A model generated the notes under the pieces. That model did not search any database. It was given only the letters and a program-made list of their open reading frames with translations, and was not told the DNA's origin. A stretch of DNA of 64,000 nucleotides, taken from assembly GCF_030272615.1 (NCBI RefSeq), contig NC_081406.1, positions 143,213,041-143,277,040 on the forward strand, in the 5' to 3' direction. Position 1 is the first letter of the stretch, and each line of letters starts with the position of its first letter. A program made the position numbers and the translations under genes. The DNA is from Cryptomeria japonica. Lineage: Eukaryota; Streptophyta; Pinopsida; Cupressales; Cupressaceae. Shown here piece by piece: positions 23,440 to 34,959 of this stretch.

Positions 23440-25340
23440 AAAAATGACTCCCGAGGAGGCTTGGTCCCATGTCAAGCCTGATGTGTCTTCATTCAAACTT
23501 TTGGGGAGTGTGGCTTGGGAATTTATTCCAAATGCATAGAGGAAAACCATGGAGAGGAGGATTCAACCACTAATCTTTGTTGGCCATTATGAGGATTATA
23601 ATTCAAATGGGTTGTTTGATCCTGTTTCTAGAGAGGTCTTGTTTTGGCGAGATGTCTAGTTTGATGAGCAGTATCCTCTAAGGGACTCTCCATCACCATC
23701 TTCCTCATCACTTCCTACTCCTCCTTCATTTATTGAGGATTATTTTCCTTCTAAGGATGAGGAAGATGTTCTAGCTCAACCCCCACCACTTGTGTTACCA
23801 CTTCCCAATGTAGTACTGTTTATGAACCACACTTGGGATCACTAGGGATCCCTCAAAAATTTTCAAATGTGGCAGATATTCTAGAGTGGGATTATGCTAT
23901 GGTAGATGATTATTCTTACCTAATGAAGAACCACACTTGGGATCTTGTACCTCTTCCTAAAGGAAGAAAGATGGTGTGATGCAAGTGGGTGTATTGTACT
24001 AAGTATGCTACAAATGGTTCCATTGATAAGCATAAGTCTCATCTTGTTGCTAAGGGGTTTACACAGGTTGAGGGCATTGATTATTTTGAGACTTTTGCTC
24101 CTCTTGATAAGATGGATTCTATTCACCTTGTAATTTCTCTTGCAACTTCACAAGGATGGTTAGTTTATCAAATAGATGTGAAGAGTGCCTTCTTGCATGG
24201 TGATCTTCATGAGGATATCTATATGGATCAGCCATATGGTTTTGTGTAGGACTCTTCACTTGTTTGTAGGCTTTGATGTTTGTTGTATGGTCTCAAACAG
24301 GACCCTCAAGCTTGGTATGAGAAGATGGACACATTCTTTCTATCTACTAGTTTCACAGTTCTCATTTTGATCCCATAGTTTACACTTAGTGTTAGGAAGG
24401 GGATATTTTGGTATTGGCCTTGTATGTGGATGATTTAATTCTTACTGGTAGTTCTTCTTCCATGATTCAAAGTGTTTAGAGAGAATTGATGGAGCATTTT
24501 GATATGACAGATCTTGATTTTCTATATTACTTCCTTGGTCTTTAAGTTACTTAGTATTTGAATTGGATTTCCATTTGTCAATGCAAGTATACTCTTTATA
24601 TGCTTAAGAGATTTGGAATGCTTGATTGCAAGCCTACCCCCATACCATTTTAGTCAAGGGTTGTGTTGTCTTATAGTTGTTCTCTTCCTTCAATTGTGCT
24701 ACATTGTACATGAAGTTGGTTGGTAGTCTTTTGTACTTGACATGCACTCATCCGAATATTTCCTTTATGGATTTTATAGTCTCTCAGTTCTCTCACAATC
24801 CACATGAGAGTCACTAAAAGGATACCAAATGTATCTTGACGTTCATCTAGGGCACATTGCAGTTTGGAATTCATTACACATCAAGAGACTCTAGGATTAT
24901 TGGACTCATTGACTTAGATTGGGTTGGTGATGTTAATGATTGGAAGTCTACCTCGGGTTTTTTTTTCATCTTGGTTCTGGCCTCATTGCATGGTCTTGTG
25001 TTGGAAGAAGCAATCTTATATTGCATTATCATCTATTGAGGTTGAGTACTAAGAAACAGTTCGTGCTAGCCAAGAGGTTTTATGGCTTCATCAATTATTG
25101 GCAGAGTTTGGTTGACCTCCTAATGGACCCACTATTATTTGATATGACAATCAGAGTGCCATTCACATTTATCATAACTTAGTGGAGCATCAATGAACTA
25201 AGCACATTGAGATCCACATGCACTTCATTCGGCAGGTGATTCAAGATGGTCTTCGCAACTTGGATTACATACCTATAGAGGAGCAAGTTGCAAACATCTT
25301 CATTAAACCCTTGGCAACCGCATGTTATCTTTAATTGTGA
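23440..25340 (+). pseudogene. Copia pol remnant: integrase tail, reverse transcriptase, RNase H
   Basis: Coding sense begins around 23445 with 'TPEEAWSHVKPDVSSFKLLG' (the end of integrase) and 'FDPVSREVLFWRDV'. Reverse transcriptase follows: 'DKHKSHLVAKGFTQVEGID' and 'QIDVKSAFLHGDLHEDIYM' (23989-24249), then a heavily broken C-terminal part. RNase H pieces appear near 24900 ('LIDLDWVGDVNDWKSTSGFF'). Stops and frameshifts are frequent throughout. The catalytic DD segment reads around 24425 ('LYVDDLILTG'). Gag, protease and the D,D,E core are absent, so this copy could only have moved with enzymes from elsewhere. Confidence 0.82.
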
Positions 25341-25596
25341 TCGATGCTTGGGGTGAAGGAAGCTATCTTTAGGGATTCTACTTGAGGTCTTCCTTCCTTT
25401 TTAATCAGTTAATGTTTTCGTTCTTTGCATCTCTCACTTTTGGAGAGGAGTTTTTTCCCACGTGGTTTTTCTCATTTTTCTCCACTTAGAGAGACTCCAT
25501 TGGTTTGTGCATGGGTACCTAATCAAGCCTTTTGTTATCGAGACCCAATTTTGCTCTCATGCATTTAGATTTTTTTTACTCACCCTAAGTTTCACT

Positions 25597-25608
25597 TAAG
25601 GGGGGGAC
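25597..25608 (+). other. Polypurine tract
   Basis: AAGGGGGGGAC immediately precedes the 3' LTR start TGTTAGAG. Confidence 0.8.
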
Positions 25609-25958
25609 TGTTAGAGCATATTTAGCTATTAGTTTCTATTTTACAACTAGTTATGCTTTTTTTTCTTTTTTTCTTAAGTTCACTTAGGAGTTCTTATTTG
25701 AGTTGTGCATCTAGTTTAAGTAGAGTTGATCTTAATTTAGCTCCTCATGCTTGCACTTTAGTCCTCCCAAATCTAGCTATGTGGTTTCTTCAGAAGCACC
25801 TCATTATACAATTGTAACTCATCCTGTAATTTTGTATTCTTTTCTTTTGGGTAATATTGCATTCATTCATGCAACTCTTGTTTATGGAAGGTGTTATTGT
25901 TTGTTTTTTGATCTTGCAGGTGCTTGTGTTGCAATCTTTTGTGTTGTAAAATTCAACA
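25609..25958 (+). repeat. 3' LTR of short copia element
   Basis: Starts TGTTAGAGCATATTTAG and ends AATTCAACA. It is followed by TGGTATCATATC, a second primer-binding-like string where a TSD would be expected. Confidence 0.85.
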
Positions 25959-26252
25959 TGGTATCATATCTTTGAAACTTCAACATAGTTTAGAGCTTTA
26001 AAACAACAACATCTATGTCATAGTATTTAAAGACATTTGATGTGGAATTAATTCATGTGCAACATTAAGGAGAAAATAATTAGAGCACACTTCAATTTCT
26101 AAATACACAACAAATTATATCCACAATATTTGGGTAGATCATCTCTATGTTAGTGAATGTTGTCTTTTCATATTTTTTATAACCATTAATATAACTTTCC
26201 AAAGGGGTTTGACCTAGTAGAACACATTCTTCTATTGGGTTAGTAAACTCCT
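25959..26252. other. Short intergenic stretch
   Basis: AT-rich, no recognised feature beyond the primer-binding-like string at its left end. Confidence 0.4.
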
Positions 26253-26754
26253 AAAGGTGTCCTTAGACACCATCTCGACACATTCAACTTTAGGAAAGGT
26301 GAATATGAGGGTTTTTTGAACCACATTATGTTAGATCATTTCTATGTAGCACAATTTAATTCTACATCTCAAATTGAGTTTATGCTAGTCAAGATTGACC
26401 ATGTGGTATTTGAGATTGAATTAAAGAACATTTGAAAACTATGTTGAATATGACACATTCCTTTAATTAAGGGTATCAATTGATTCCATTTATTGAATTA
26501 TTCTAGATTATTAATATAGTGGAATCATTTGCATTACATAAATTGGTGAACTTGACTTATCTTACACCCCTAGGGTTTGTCCTTAGGTTAAGTCCCTACA
26601 AAAAAGTTTAAGATTTGAACTACTTTTTGATTCTATCTTATTTTTAGATGATTCCCCTTTCCTATTATGTGATTCAAAATCTTTTTCTATGATTTGTAAT
26701 TTACATTGTGATCTTTCTTTCACCTACCCTACCTTCTCCCATTATACTTATCTA

Positions 26755-26940
26755 TCTATTTTATCTATCTCTTTCTCTTTTTCTTTCTATATCGTTTTAT
26801 CTTTATCTCTCCCTCCATCTCTTCCTCTCTATCTATCTACCTCTCTATTTGTATCTATCCCTCTACCTCTCTCCATATCTCCATCTATTTATCTCCCTCT
26901 TCTTCTCCCCCTCTATCTTCATCTCTACTTCTATCTATTC
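26755..26940 (+). repeat. Pyrimidine-rich TCTA/CTCT low-complexity tract
   Basis: Imperfect runs of CTAT, CTCT and TCTC units, matching the tract at 49970-50150 in copy B. The Ser/Leu/Tyr open frames over it are compositional. Confidence 0.8.
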
Positions 26941-27109
26941 TAAACTAGCCATGTACTATTGGTAGGAACTTGACGCAAACATCTCTTGTTAGTATAATGT
27001 TTTTTAGTTATTATTAAAAGTAATCATCTAATACATAAATAATTGTCAAATTTAATATAAGGGGTTTTTATGATTTGATGGATATTCACACGATATTATG
27101 AATGGTCAT

Positions 27110-27660
27110 TTTTTCTTAAGCTTGTAGTATGCTAGCAAATATTATGGAGACTAGCTTTGCACCTTCTGATTGCATTTGATAAAAAATTTTAAGACCTTTT
27201 CAACTAAATCATTTTTTTCACATATACAACAATGATCACATTCCATGAGACCACATTTCTTTGGGTATTTTATCAAAAATCCTTAAAGCCTTGTCAAGAA
27301 CACAATTCTATTCATATCTCGCAATTATGGTATTCCATGAGCCTAAAATTTCTTAAGCATTTATCAAGTAGTTCATATGCTTTTTGTATTCTGCAACAGT
27401 TAAAATAAATATATATTACAACATTTGACAAAATTCCACTTTCCACTATGTTTTCCTAGATCTTCATACCTTTTTCTAAAGCTCCATTTTGGCACAAGTT
27501 ATTAGAATATTAGCAAAGGTAATGGAATTTGGCTTTAAAATTACCCTTTGTATTTGATCAAAAAAAATTAGTGCCTTTTGAACATTACCCTTTTTATCAT
27601 ACAAATGAATGCACGTCATATGTTGTTGGGAAGACCATGACAATATGATAGGACAATAAT
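27110..27660 (-). pseudogene. PLS-class PPR fragment, copy A
   Basis: The minus strand reads, with stops and shifts, as PLS-type pentatricopeptide repeats. Examples are 'GNVQKALIFFDQIQRVILKP', then 'NSITFANILITCAKM', 'SWNTIIARYE', 'VLDKALRIFDKIPKEMW' and 'VEKVLK'. These match the P-L-S organisation of land-plant PPR editing factors ('SWNAMIAGY', 'ALEIFDKM'), a different subclass from the gene at 2193-4467. The fragment covers about four to five repeats, lacks a start and lies antisense to the gypsy pol frames. The same fragment sits at the same place in copy B, so it was present before the two copies separated. Confidence 0.65.
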
Positions 27661-27899
27661 TTATGATGGAAGAAATAATAGTTATATTATAATCCTAAAT
27701 GGGAAAAATAATATCATGATACCTATAGAGGAGAATCATAAGAGTGAAGTATGTGCTAATGCTATAATTTTTTAGCATATAGAATAATTTTTTCAGATGG
27801 AATGTGGCATGAAAATATTTTTTTGCATTAATCCCAAAGAAGAGTGGCATCCAGGAAGCATAGAAGGCTGCCATAAAGGAGGAGGAATCATTGTAGACT

Positions 27900-28625
27900 A
27901 AAAACTTTGAATTATTGATGAAATATCAAGATATTGTATCAAAGAATGTGTCAAAAGGCTTATTGCCAATCTAGACTATCAACCATCACATGATATCATA
28001 CCTAGAGCAAGTTTTCCAAACAAACTAGCATGTAGGATGATACTAGTAGAAAATGTAAAGTGGAACAGACAGGTACAAAATATGATGAGGAAAAGATTGA
28101 TCAAGGAAAGTTTAAGAACACATGTGGTACCAACAACACTGAACAAAGATGGAGAAGGAAGAATGTGCACAAACTCAAGGACTATCAACAAAAGCACTAT
28201 TAAGTGTATATTCTCATTTCCAAGGATAAATGACATAATGGATTGCTTGAGTGACACAAAATACTTCAACAAGATAGATCTCAGGAGTGGATACAATTAG
28301 ATTAGAACCAGAGGAGGAGATTAATGGAAGATTGCATTCAAGACGAATGAAAGATTGTATGAATGGTTAGTCTTGTGTTTTGGATTGACTAATGCACTAA
28401 GTACATTCATGTGGATAATAAATGAATTTGTTAAGGAATTCTTGGGTAAGTTTGTCATTATTTACTTAGATGATATTCTCATATTAAAACAAAGGAAAAA
28501 CATTCACAAGAAATTAGACAAGTATTTCAAAGTTTGAGAGAGGAGAACTTGCTAATAGACATCAAGAAGTGTAGTTCTATGAAAATAGAATTTCTCTATT
28601 TGGGATTTACCCAAGAAAGTTAAAT
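27900..28625 (+). pseudogene. Ty3/gypsy reverse transcriptase, copy A
   Basis: Plus-strand frames give 'PRASFPNKLACRMILVENVK', 'MRKRLIKESLRTHVVPTTLN', 'GRMCTNSRTINKSTIK', 'FPRINDIMDCL', 'KIDLRSGYN', 'LYEWLVLCFGLTNALSTFM' and the catalytic 'VIIYLDDILIL'. This is a chromovirus-like gypsy reverse transcriptase. A TAG follows GYN at about 28298 and further frame breaks occur. No gag or protease is found upstream; the PPR fragment and CT tract occupy that place. Confidence 0.85.
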
Positions 28626-28799
28626 GTAGAGTGGCCAAAACTAGTAAGCATTAGGGAGGTAAGATATTTTCATGGATTGGCAAGTTTTTATCAAAATTTC
28701 ATTAGGATTTTTACTATTATTTATACACCAATGACAAAGACAATGAGGGGAGATTGGGAGGAATTCCAATGGACATAACAAACATAAAATATTTTTGAT

Positions 28800-29130
28800 T
28801 TGTTAAAGAAAAAGAATAAAACAACCAATGTTAGCTATGCCTAATTTTGATAAAGTATTTCAAGTTGATTGTGATGCTAGTGGAAATACAATAAGAGTTG
28901 TATTGAGTCAAGAAGGTATAACTATAGCATATTTCAGTGAGAAGTTGAATTATGAAAGGAAGAGATATTCAATCGATGATCATAAATTTTATGTTATAAT
29001 TTAAGCCTTGAAGAAGTGGAGACATTACTTGTAGCTAAAATAATTTGTGTTGTACATTGACTATCAAGCCATGCAATATTTAAATAGTCAAGGTAAACTA
29101 AATCAAAGACATGTGATCGATAGATTTCAT
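28800..29130 (+). pseudogene. Ty3/gypsy RNase H, copy A
   Basis: 'FDKVFQVDCDASGNTIRVVL', 'IAYFSEKLNYERKRYSIDDH' and 'YLNSQGKLNQRH' are standard gypsy RNase H blocks. Stops interrupt it. The usual continuation into the integrase is displaced by non-coding sequence. Confidence 0.82.
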
Positions 29131-29430
29131 TACAAAACTATTAGAAATATTTCAATTTCTAATCCAAGGATAAAAATGATCATATTCAAGGCTTAGACTA
29201 TAACCAATGAAGATTTATGATTGTATACAAATTTGAGAAATTAAGTTGCCTTAATCTAAAAACCATCGACATATTCATCATCATTTTCATGTCTAAAATA
29301 ACCACTTTAACATGTTTAATAAACCTCTCTTATATTAACAAAAAAATTTATAGAAATGAACAATACTTCACCATAATATAATGGCAACAAAAAAGTGAAA
29401 ATCAACAACACAAGAAGAACATCTTGCAAC
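29130..29430. other. Non-coding spacer inside gypsy pol, left part (copy A)
   Basis: Between RNase H and integrase both R2 copies hold about 0.9-1 kb of non-coding DNA (here 29130-29430 plus 36852-37540; in copy B about 54280-55265). It carries the 'ACACAAGATTTATGTGGA' phrase typical of LTR ends, so it is probably an older LTR fragment inserted before the duplication. Confidence 0.6.
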
Positions 29431-30604
29431 TGTAATGGTGAAAATTAACTTAGGATTGCAACATAGAAGGGAGAAACCACTAAATCAATTTCACTTGGGA
29501 AACATTACATTCAAAAGAGGAAGGGAATCCACTAGATTCAATCACAAGTCAAATTAGGACTGAATACTGAATGGATTGAATTAATTTTGATTTCCTCTTT
29601 GTAAGTTGAAATATTGAATTAAGGTAAAATGTTGAAAAATGGAGGTAAAACTAAAAAAATAGTGAGCTACAAACACGAGATTTTCACATGCACTTGGATT
29701 TGAGCAGTATATGCAGATTCAAGTCTGATCCTTGAAAAAGATCCAAAAATGTTGGGAGAATGGTGGTGGGCGCCTTGGTCCTACTTTTTCACAAGCTGAG
29801 AAGGGTTGATTCATCTATGCAAATAACACTTATTCTGAAGATTGCACCTCCATACCTATTTCCTACACACAAAAAGAGTGGAAAAATGTTGGGAATAGGG
29901 GCTTGCCTTAGGTCAAACTCTGATTTTGGAATTAACCATGAAATTGAAATAAATGTAATTAAAATGATTGTAATGAAAGATTCTTCTTTTGAGGGAGATG
30001 TTGAATTATGACTGAAAACTGAATGATGATACCTCCTTATGAAGTTTTGCTTTCCTCCACATGAAAATAGGGTTTATGAAGTCTTCAATAAAATAGGATG
30101 AATGATGTCTTCTTCAATTCTTTGATCTTGACTTTATTGGTACTCTAAGGCTTGAAGTAAGACTAAAAATGCTTAATTGCTCTTGAGTGATTGAATGATT
30201 GATCTCATGTATGATTTCTTGATTGTTAGCTATTCAAATGAGAGGGGAAAACCTCCTCATATACTTTTCTATTGGGAAAATTGACTAATTTTCTGACATG
30301 AGCTGACACAGAGAAGGGAATCCCGCTCATTTTGGAAATGCTAGAATGGGTTTAAAGATGGGCCAATTTAGGGGGGACCAAGGCATGGCACCTTGGTACT
30401 AGTGAGGACCAAGGTACTACACCCTAGTCCTACCCTTTTTTGGGTTAGGATTGAGGTGCATAATAAGTGGAAAATCAAGGTTTGTGTCATTTATGAGGTG
30501 TATTAGCATAATGAGGTTTTCAAACAGGCCAAGGGGTGCAAAAACTAAGGGGAAGACCCAAATGTGGTCAAAATTGCAAAGGGGTACAATTTTAGGATGC
30601 TACA
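29431..30604 (-). repeat. 3' LTR of gag-only element
   Basis: 1174 bp, TG...CA ends (plus strand TGTAATGG to GATGCTACA). It aligns throughout with 35673-36846, including 'GGAGGACCAAGG' type phrases and 'CACTAGATTCA'. Confidence 0.9.
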
Positions 30605-30622
30605 TTTAGCCCCCACTTTAGC
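30605..30622 (-). other. Polypurine tract of gag-only element
   Basis: On the minus strand, GCTAAAGTGGGGGCTAAA runs directly into the LTR start TGTAGCATCC. This fixes the element orientation as minus. Confidence 0.85.
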
Positions 30623-31328
30623 AGGAGTATGAAGTCAATCATACTCTTGATAAAGTACAAAGGGTTCATATTGAAAAACTTTCACCAAGTCATCAAGGAG
30701 GCAAGATACAACAAGCCCCTAGTGGACTTTAGGATCTCACAACTTCGATAACGAGATAAAGGGACATTATGAGAGAAAAAGAGAGAGAAAGATGACTACA
30801 AACTAGTAAAGTTTTCTTACTATGAGTCATGAAAAGAAAAATACCAAAAATTATAAAGAGAAAGACAAAGTTTTCTAAGTAACTTTAAGTATCAAGATAT
30901 GCAAGAGATAAAATCATTGAGTGGAGTGTATGCCCCCACATTAAAGTGATTGTGTACGCCTTATCAGAAGCAATTTCATTAAGGTGGGATACACCCCAAA
31001 AGACAATCATGTTATCACCATAATAAGCCCACAAGTGAGGAAAAATTAAAGGATAATGATCACAAAACACAAAGCACGAGGTGGTTTCACCTAACTCTGA
31101 AGTCAGTATACTTTTGATGATAACCAATGTATATCATGTGTATATATATGCATAGAACTGTCCTCATCCTCCAAATAAAGGAAACCACCATGGAAGAAAG
31201 GCACATGTGTCTTTTGAGTCAACATAGGAGAGACCCAAAAGAGATCTATATGCTTTGCATCATCCTCAAGTAGATAATACTAGGGACAACAAATAGAAGA
31301 ATTGAGAGAGAAATAAAAGATCACAAAC

Positions 31329-31368
<40 letters not shown>

Positions 31369-31499
31369 CTACGATGCTAAAGAAGCTAATCGAGCATGTC
31401 ATCCTCCCCCCGATCTTGTTGATCATTGTTTTGGGAAGGTGGACATCACACAAGAGGGGTGACATTGAGCACAATAGATGGAGCTATCACAAGTTCCAG
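30623..31499. other. 3' untranslated part of gag-only element
   Basis: No credible coding sequence. It contains a (GA) run at 31332-31366 and short AG-rich strings near 30775-30870. Confidence 0.6.
31332..31366 (+). repeat. (GA)n microsatellite
   Basis: About 17 uninterrupted GA units within the gag-only element. Confidence 0.9.
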
Positions 31500-32377
31500 A
31501 CAAGGACCATGATCTAATGGTGAGTCACTTTATTTGTTACTCGGAGCTAGGATTAATGCTTTTGAAAATATCTCAAATAAATCATAATCAACATCAACAT
31601 ATTCATATTGATCATAAAAAATATTAATATCAACATTTTCATCATTAAAAAAATTCTCACCTATTTCTTCATCAGATTAACAAAAATAGGAGATCCAATA
31701 GGAATAGAACTTGAACCATCATTTGTCTTAATCATTTTGTGTCTTGGAGAATTTGGTTGAACATCTTGATTAGGAGATTGTTGAGAAAATGTTATTATAT
31801 CATGAGTTGGTGTCTTTGGAGAAGAAATGGTTTGGGAAGCAAGTTCACGAGCTCTAGCACGACGTCTCCGTCGATGTTATCTCACACAATGGTTTCTTTT
31901 AGTTTTAGTTGAAGGTTGTGAAGGTTTAGGTTCATTGGGTATAGGCTTATTTTATTTTTTTAAGGAAGGATGCATAGGAGAGGGTCTTTTAGGTTAAAAA
32001 ATAGAAGAGTTCGATTACTTTCCTTTGTAAGATGTAGCAGGTGGAACCACACCATATAAAGGAGAAATAGGAGGTGTAGGAAGGAGACTAGGTCCATCAT
32101 GAGGAAGAGGAATAGGTCTATCCTTAGGAGGAATAATACGTTTGGCCTAAGGAAGAGGAATAGGTTGATATTTAGGAGGAAGAGATTTTCTATTCTTAGG
32201 AGGAATAATAGACTCATCCTTAAGAGAAGAAATAGATTATTCTTTAGGAGAAAGAATATCACTTTCCTTTAGAGGAAGGATAGACTTATCCATAAGAAGG
32301 GGCACATGATTATCAACTAGAGGAAGATTAAATGTTGGATTTCTATGCTTACTCAAGGATAAAATCATCTCATTTTT
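31500..32377 (-). pseudogene. Pro-rich and Arg-rich C-terminal region of the gag-only polyprotein
   Basis: Continuing the minus-strand sense after the protease gives repeated Ser/Pro/Lys units ('SIIPPKNRKSLPP', 'RIIPPKDRPIPLP'), then a basic block 'HRRRRRARARELASQ' and an acidic end ('SDEEIGENFFNDENVDIN'). A stop or shift occurs every 30-60 codons. No reverse transcriptase motifs appear where pol should begin. The role of this tail is unknown; basic and Pro-rich tails are often nucleic-acid binding. The Leu/Phe-rich frame at 31960-32262 is a shadow of this one. Confidence 0.6.
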
Positions 32378-33151
32378 TCATTTTTGATATGATTTAAAGA
32401 GAGCATCACTTCTAGGTTGAAAAGGTTGGAATTGGTTTGACCAAAAATAATCAAGACAAACATCTCCATGCCTCACCATGGGTTGATATATGATATGATT
32501 AACAGTAATGATTTTAGCATCATGGAGAAATTTCAAACACTTATGAACAATAGAAGCAACCACTTTCATGGAAGAGAGCAAAGGATTTCCCAGCTTCACA
32601 CAAAATTGATAGGATGTGGGAATGATAGCAAAGACAACATCTAAGCATTTAGTGCCAACATCAATAGGAAGTATGATGGAACTAATAGCATAAAAAGAGA
32701 AGCCATCAAAAACTCTAACTATCGCATTGGTTTCATCATATGACACTTGATTGAATTGCAAAGTATAAAGAAATTCTTCAGTTGTCACATTAACCATGCA
32801 AGATGGATCAATGAGCACCCCTCGAGAGGGTATACCTTTGGTTTTTGTAGTTATGTAAAGTAGACCATCGGGTGCATCAATAGTCTCACTAGGATCAAAT
32901 GTAATGCACAAGTCCTTAGGAAGTTCATTTTTATCAATAAGGTTCACCACATTATTAGACTCAAGGCCAACATCATTAGGAGAGAAGGCAAGACAATCAG
33001 TCTCAATCACATTAGTGGAATGGGAAGGTAAAGAATCAATGAAAATTTGAAGGTTTTGATTAGGAGGAGCTACTAATTTATTTCCTTTATCATTCACACT
33101 AGCCACAAATATGGTATTGTTATCAATTAAGTCTTCAATTTTACTTCTCAA
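32378..33151 (-). pseudogene. Gypsy retropepsin-like protease region
   Basis: 257 open codons. Central residues read 'GIPSRGVLIDPSCMVNVTTE', where a gypsy protease would have LID(G/T)GSS-like sequence. The D is kept but the next positions are P-S, a variant that may still be a family feature. Downstream are 'VRVFDGFSFYAISSIILPID' and 'FCVKLGNPLLSSMKVVA', matching the flap and substrate-wall order of gypsy retropepsins. The frame ends at 32378 and the sense continues in the Pro-rich region. It would process gag in the particle. Confidence 0.7.
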
Positions 33152-33159
33152 GGAATAAC

Positions 33160-33483
33160 ACTTTTCAGTGTCATGAGCAGGTTGACGATGGTATTGGAAA
33201 AAGGATTTGGCATCATAAGAATGTGGAAAAAGCTTTGTTATATCAATTGGTTTAATAAGGGAATTTTTAACACACTCCTTTGTAACAATTGTGACATACT
33301 ACTATGCAAAGATTCATTAAGAGGAGTGAATTCTTTTCTAAAGTATTTGGAAAAAGGAGACACACATATTGTTGCGGCTAATACTTGAGTGTTGTTGTTG
33401 TCATTGAATTTGATGAATCCTTTATTTGGTTTGAAATTCACAAAAGGTTGTTGAGCACTTTCACTTTTATCACTTGGAGCCAT
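33160..33483 (-). pseudogene. Gag-protease linker of gag-only element
   Basis: Open segment 33238-33483 ('MAPSDKSESAQQPFVNFKPN' onwards) continuing towards the protease. It includes a short basic region, and no CCHC knuckle is visible. It is one frame-break away from gag on its right and the protease on its left. Confidence 0.5.
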
Positions 33484-33601
33484 TTAAGAGGATTGTTCCA
33501 ATTGAATCATGGTAAGCTAATAATTGTGAAGTATCGTGCATAATTGTTTAAAAGAAGTAAACTTAGAAAAACAAAGTTCATCCCTAATATCTTTTTGCAA
33601 A

Positions 33602-34810
33602 TTAGAAAAAAATTCTTTGAATATCTTGATCAGGCACATGAAAAGAAATTTGAGAATACAAATGTTTATATCTACCAATAAAATCAATCATTTTTTCTTT
33701 AACACCTTGCTTATAATGCATCAAATTTTTCAAAGTGATTTTAGGACAAATATTATTGTGAAATTGTTGAATGAAAGCATTATCCAATTGTTGAAGTGAA
33801 GTAAAAGAATAAGGAGGCAAAGAACAATACCACTGCAAAGATTTATACCTTAATGTTCTAGTAAACAATTTAGCCAACAATCTTTGATCATGAGAAAAGT
33901 CACTACACAAAGTTTGAAATGTTTTCAAATCAGTCAACCCTTTTCCATTATAAAGTTCCAATTGAGGGACTTCAACATGTTTAGGAGGGACAACTCAGAC
34001 AATGTAATTGGATAATGGGCTCACTACATCAAATGTGAGCATATTATAATTAGATTGGTTCATAGAAGCAATTTGTTGTTACCAGGAAGACACTGTTTGG
34101 GATAAACTATTGATGGTAGCTTTACTAGAAGGATTAAAATTAGACATGTTGGATTGAGAAGGGGAAACATTGTTGAATGAAGGAAGGGGTTGAGTATAAG
34201 GAGGGATATTGTTATATGAAGGTGGGAGTTCAAAATAAGGAGGTGGAACACTATGATAGGTAGGTATGGGAGATGATTGGGTAACAAATGGAAGACTCAT
34301 AGTAGGAGGAATGGAGGAATTATGATTAGAGGAGTTTCCCCCTTGACTAACACTTGTAGGTATGACATTTTTTGTAGAAGTAGCCATGATTTTTGATGTA
34401 AAAATGGGAACACTAGCCATAGGGATAGTCAAAGGAATGGAATGATTAACTTGACTAGGAGATTGTGTATAACAAAGGACTTCAACACAACTCTTCATGG
34501 GAATAATATTATTATCAACAATATGGGCAATACCACGCAAGACATCAACACCAATTTTATCACTTTGAACCATCTTTTCAATCCTTGAATCAATGGGAGA
34601 GTTTCACTTTCCAGGTATTGTTGACTCATCCATTGTTGAAAATTTTCAAATTGATTGACAATCTTCTCCAATTGGTCAACGGAAACCATAGTTAGTGATT
34701 CATCCATATCATGAGAATTATGAAAAGAACGAGGATAGATAGGGACATTTGTAGGATTGCTCGAACCACCAACATCCTCATGAAACCTTGGGAAGCCTTA
34801 ATTCTGCAAC
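33602..34810 (-). pseudogene. Gag of non-autonomous LTR element
   Basis: Retrotrans_gag-type core at 33602-33961: 'LARTLRYKSLQWYCSLPP'-like order, here 'FTRTLRYKSLQWYCSLPP', then 'YSFTSLQQLDNAFIQQFHNN' and 'LMHYKQGVKEKMIDFIGRY'. The N-terminal part (34079-34707, running into 34810) is Ser/Pro/Asn-rich with 'QSNMSNFNPSS', a short acidic start 'SHDMDESLTMVSVDQLEKIV' and 'NQFENFQQW'. Breaks: TAA near 34079 and 33967, and a frameshift near 34580. Gag is the structural particle protein; no zinc knuckle was found. Confidence 0.75.
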
Positions 34811-34959
34811 TTCTTCTCACAAGGATATTATAGGCTAGACTAATACTAGTAAAACTCATGCACTAAGGGAGGGAAATTTGAAATTTGCAGAGTAATTGAA
34901 TAATGCAAATTTTTATAAAAAATGATTACTCAATTAAATAAGAAAATTGATTGAAAAGA

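Larger units (their letters stand above)
22786..25958 (+). mobile_element. Short internally deleted Ty1/copia element
   Basis: A 3.2-kb plus-strand element with two LTRs of about 345 bp, a primer-binding site and a polypurine tract, but with gag, protease and the integrase core missing. It starts 10 bp from the end of the minus-strand copia element. The 3' LTR is followed directly by a second primer-binding-like string and no TSD is found, which suggests the remains of a tandem or recombined pair. Confidence 0.85.

Noticed and set aside
26689-26965. Two overlapping Ser/Tyr/Leu-rich frames
   Set aside because: Low-complexity pyrimidine tract; equivalent frames appear in the other R2 copy and in R1 only because of composition.
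31960-32262. 100-codon Leu/Phe-rich membrane-like protein on the minus strand
   Set aside because: It is a shadow frame of the Pro/Lys-rich tail of the gag-only element; the Pro-rich frame fits known gypsy tails better.
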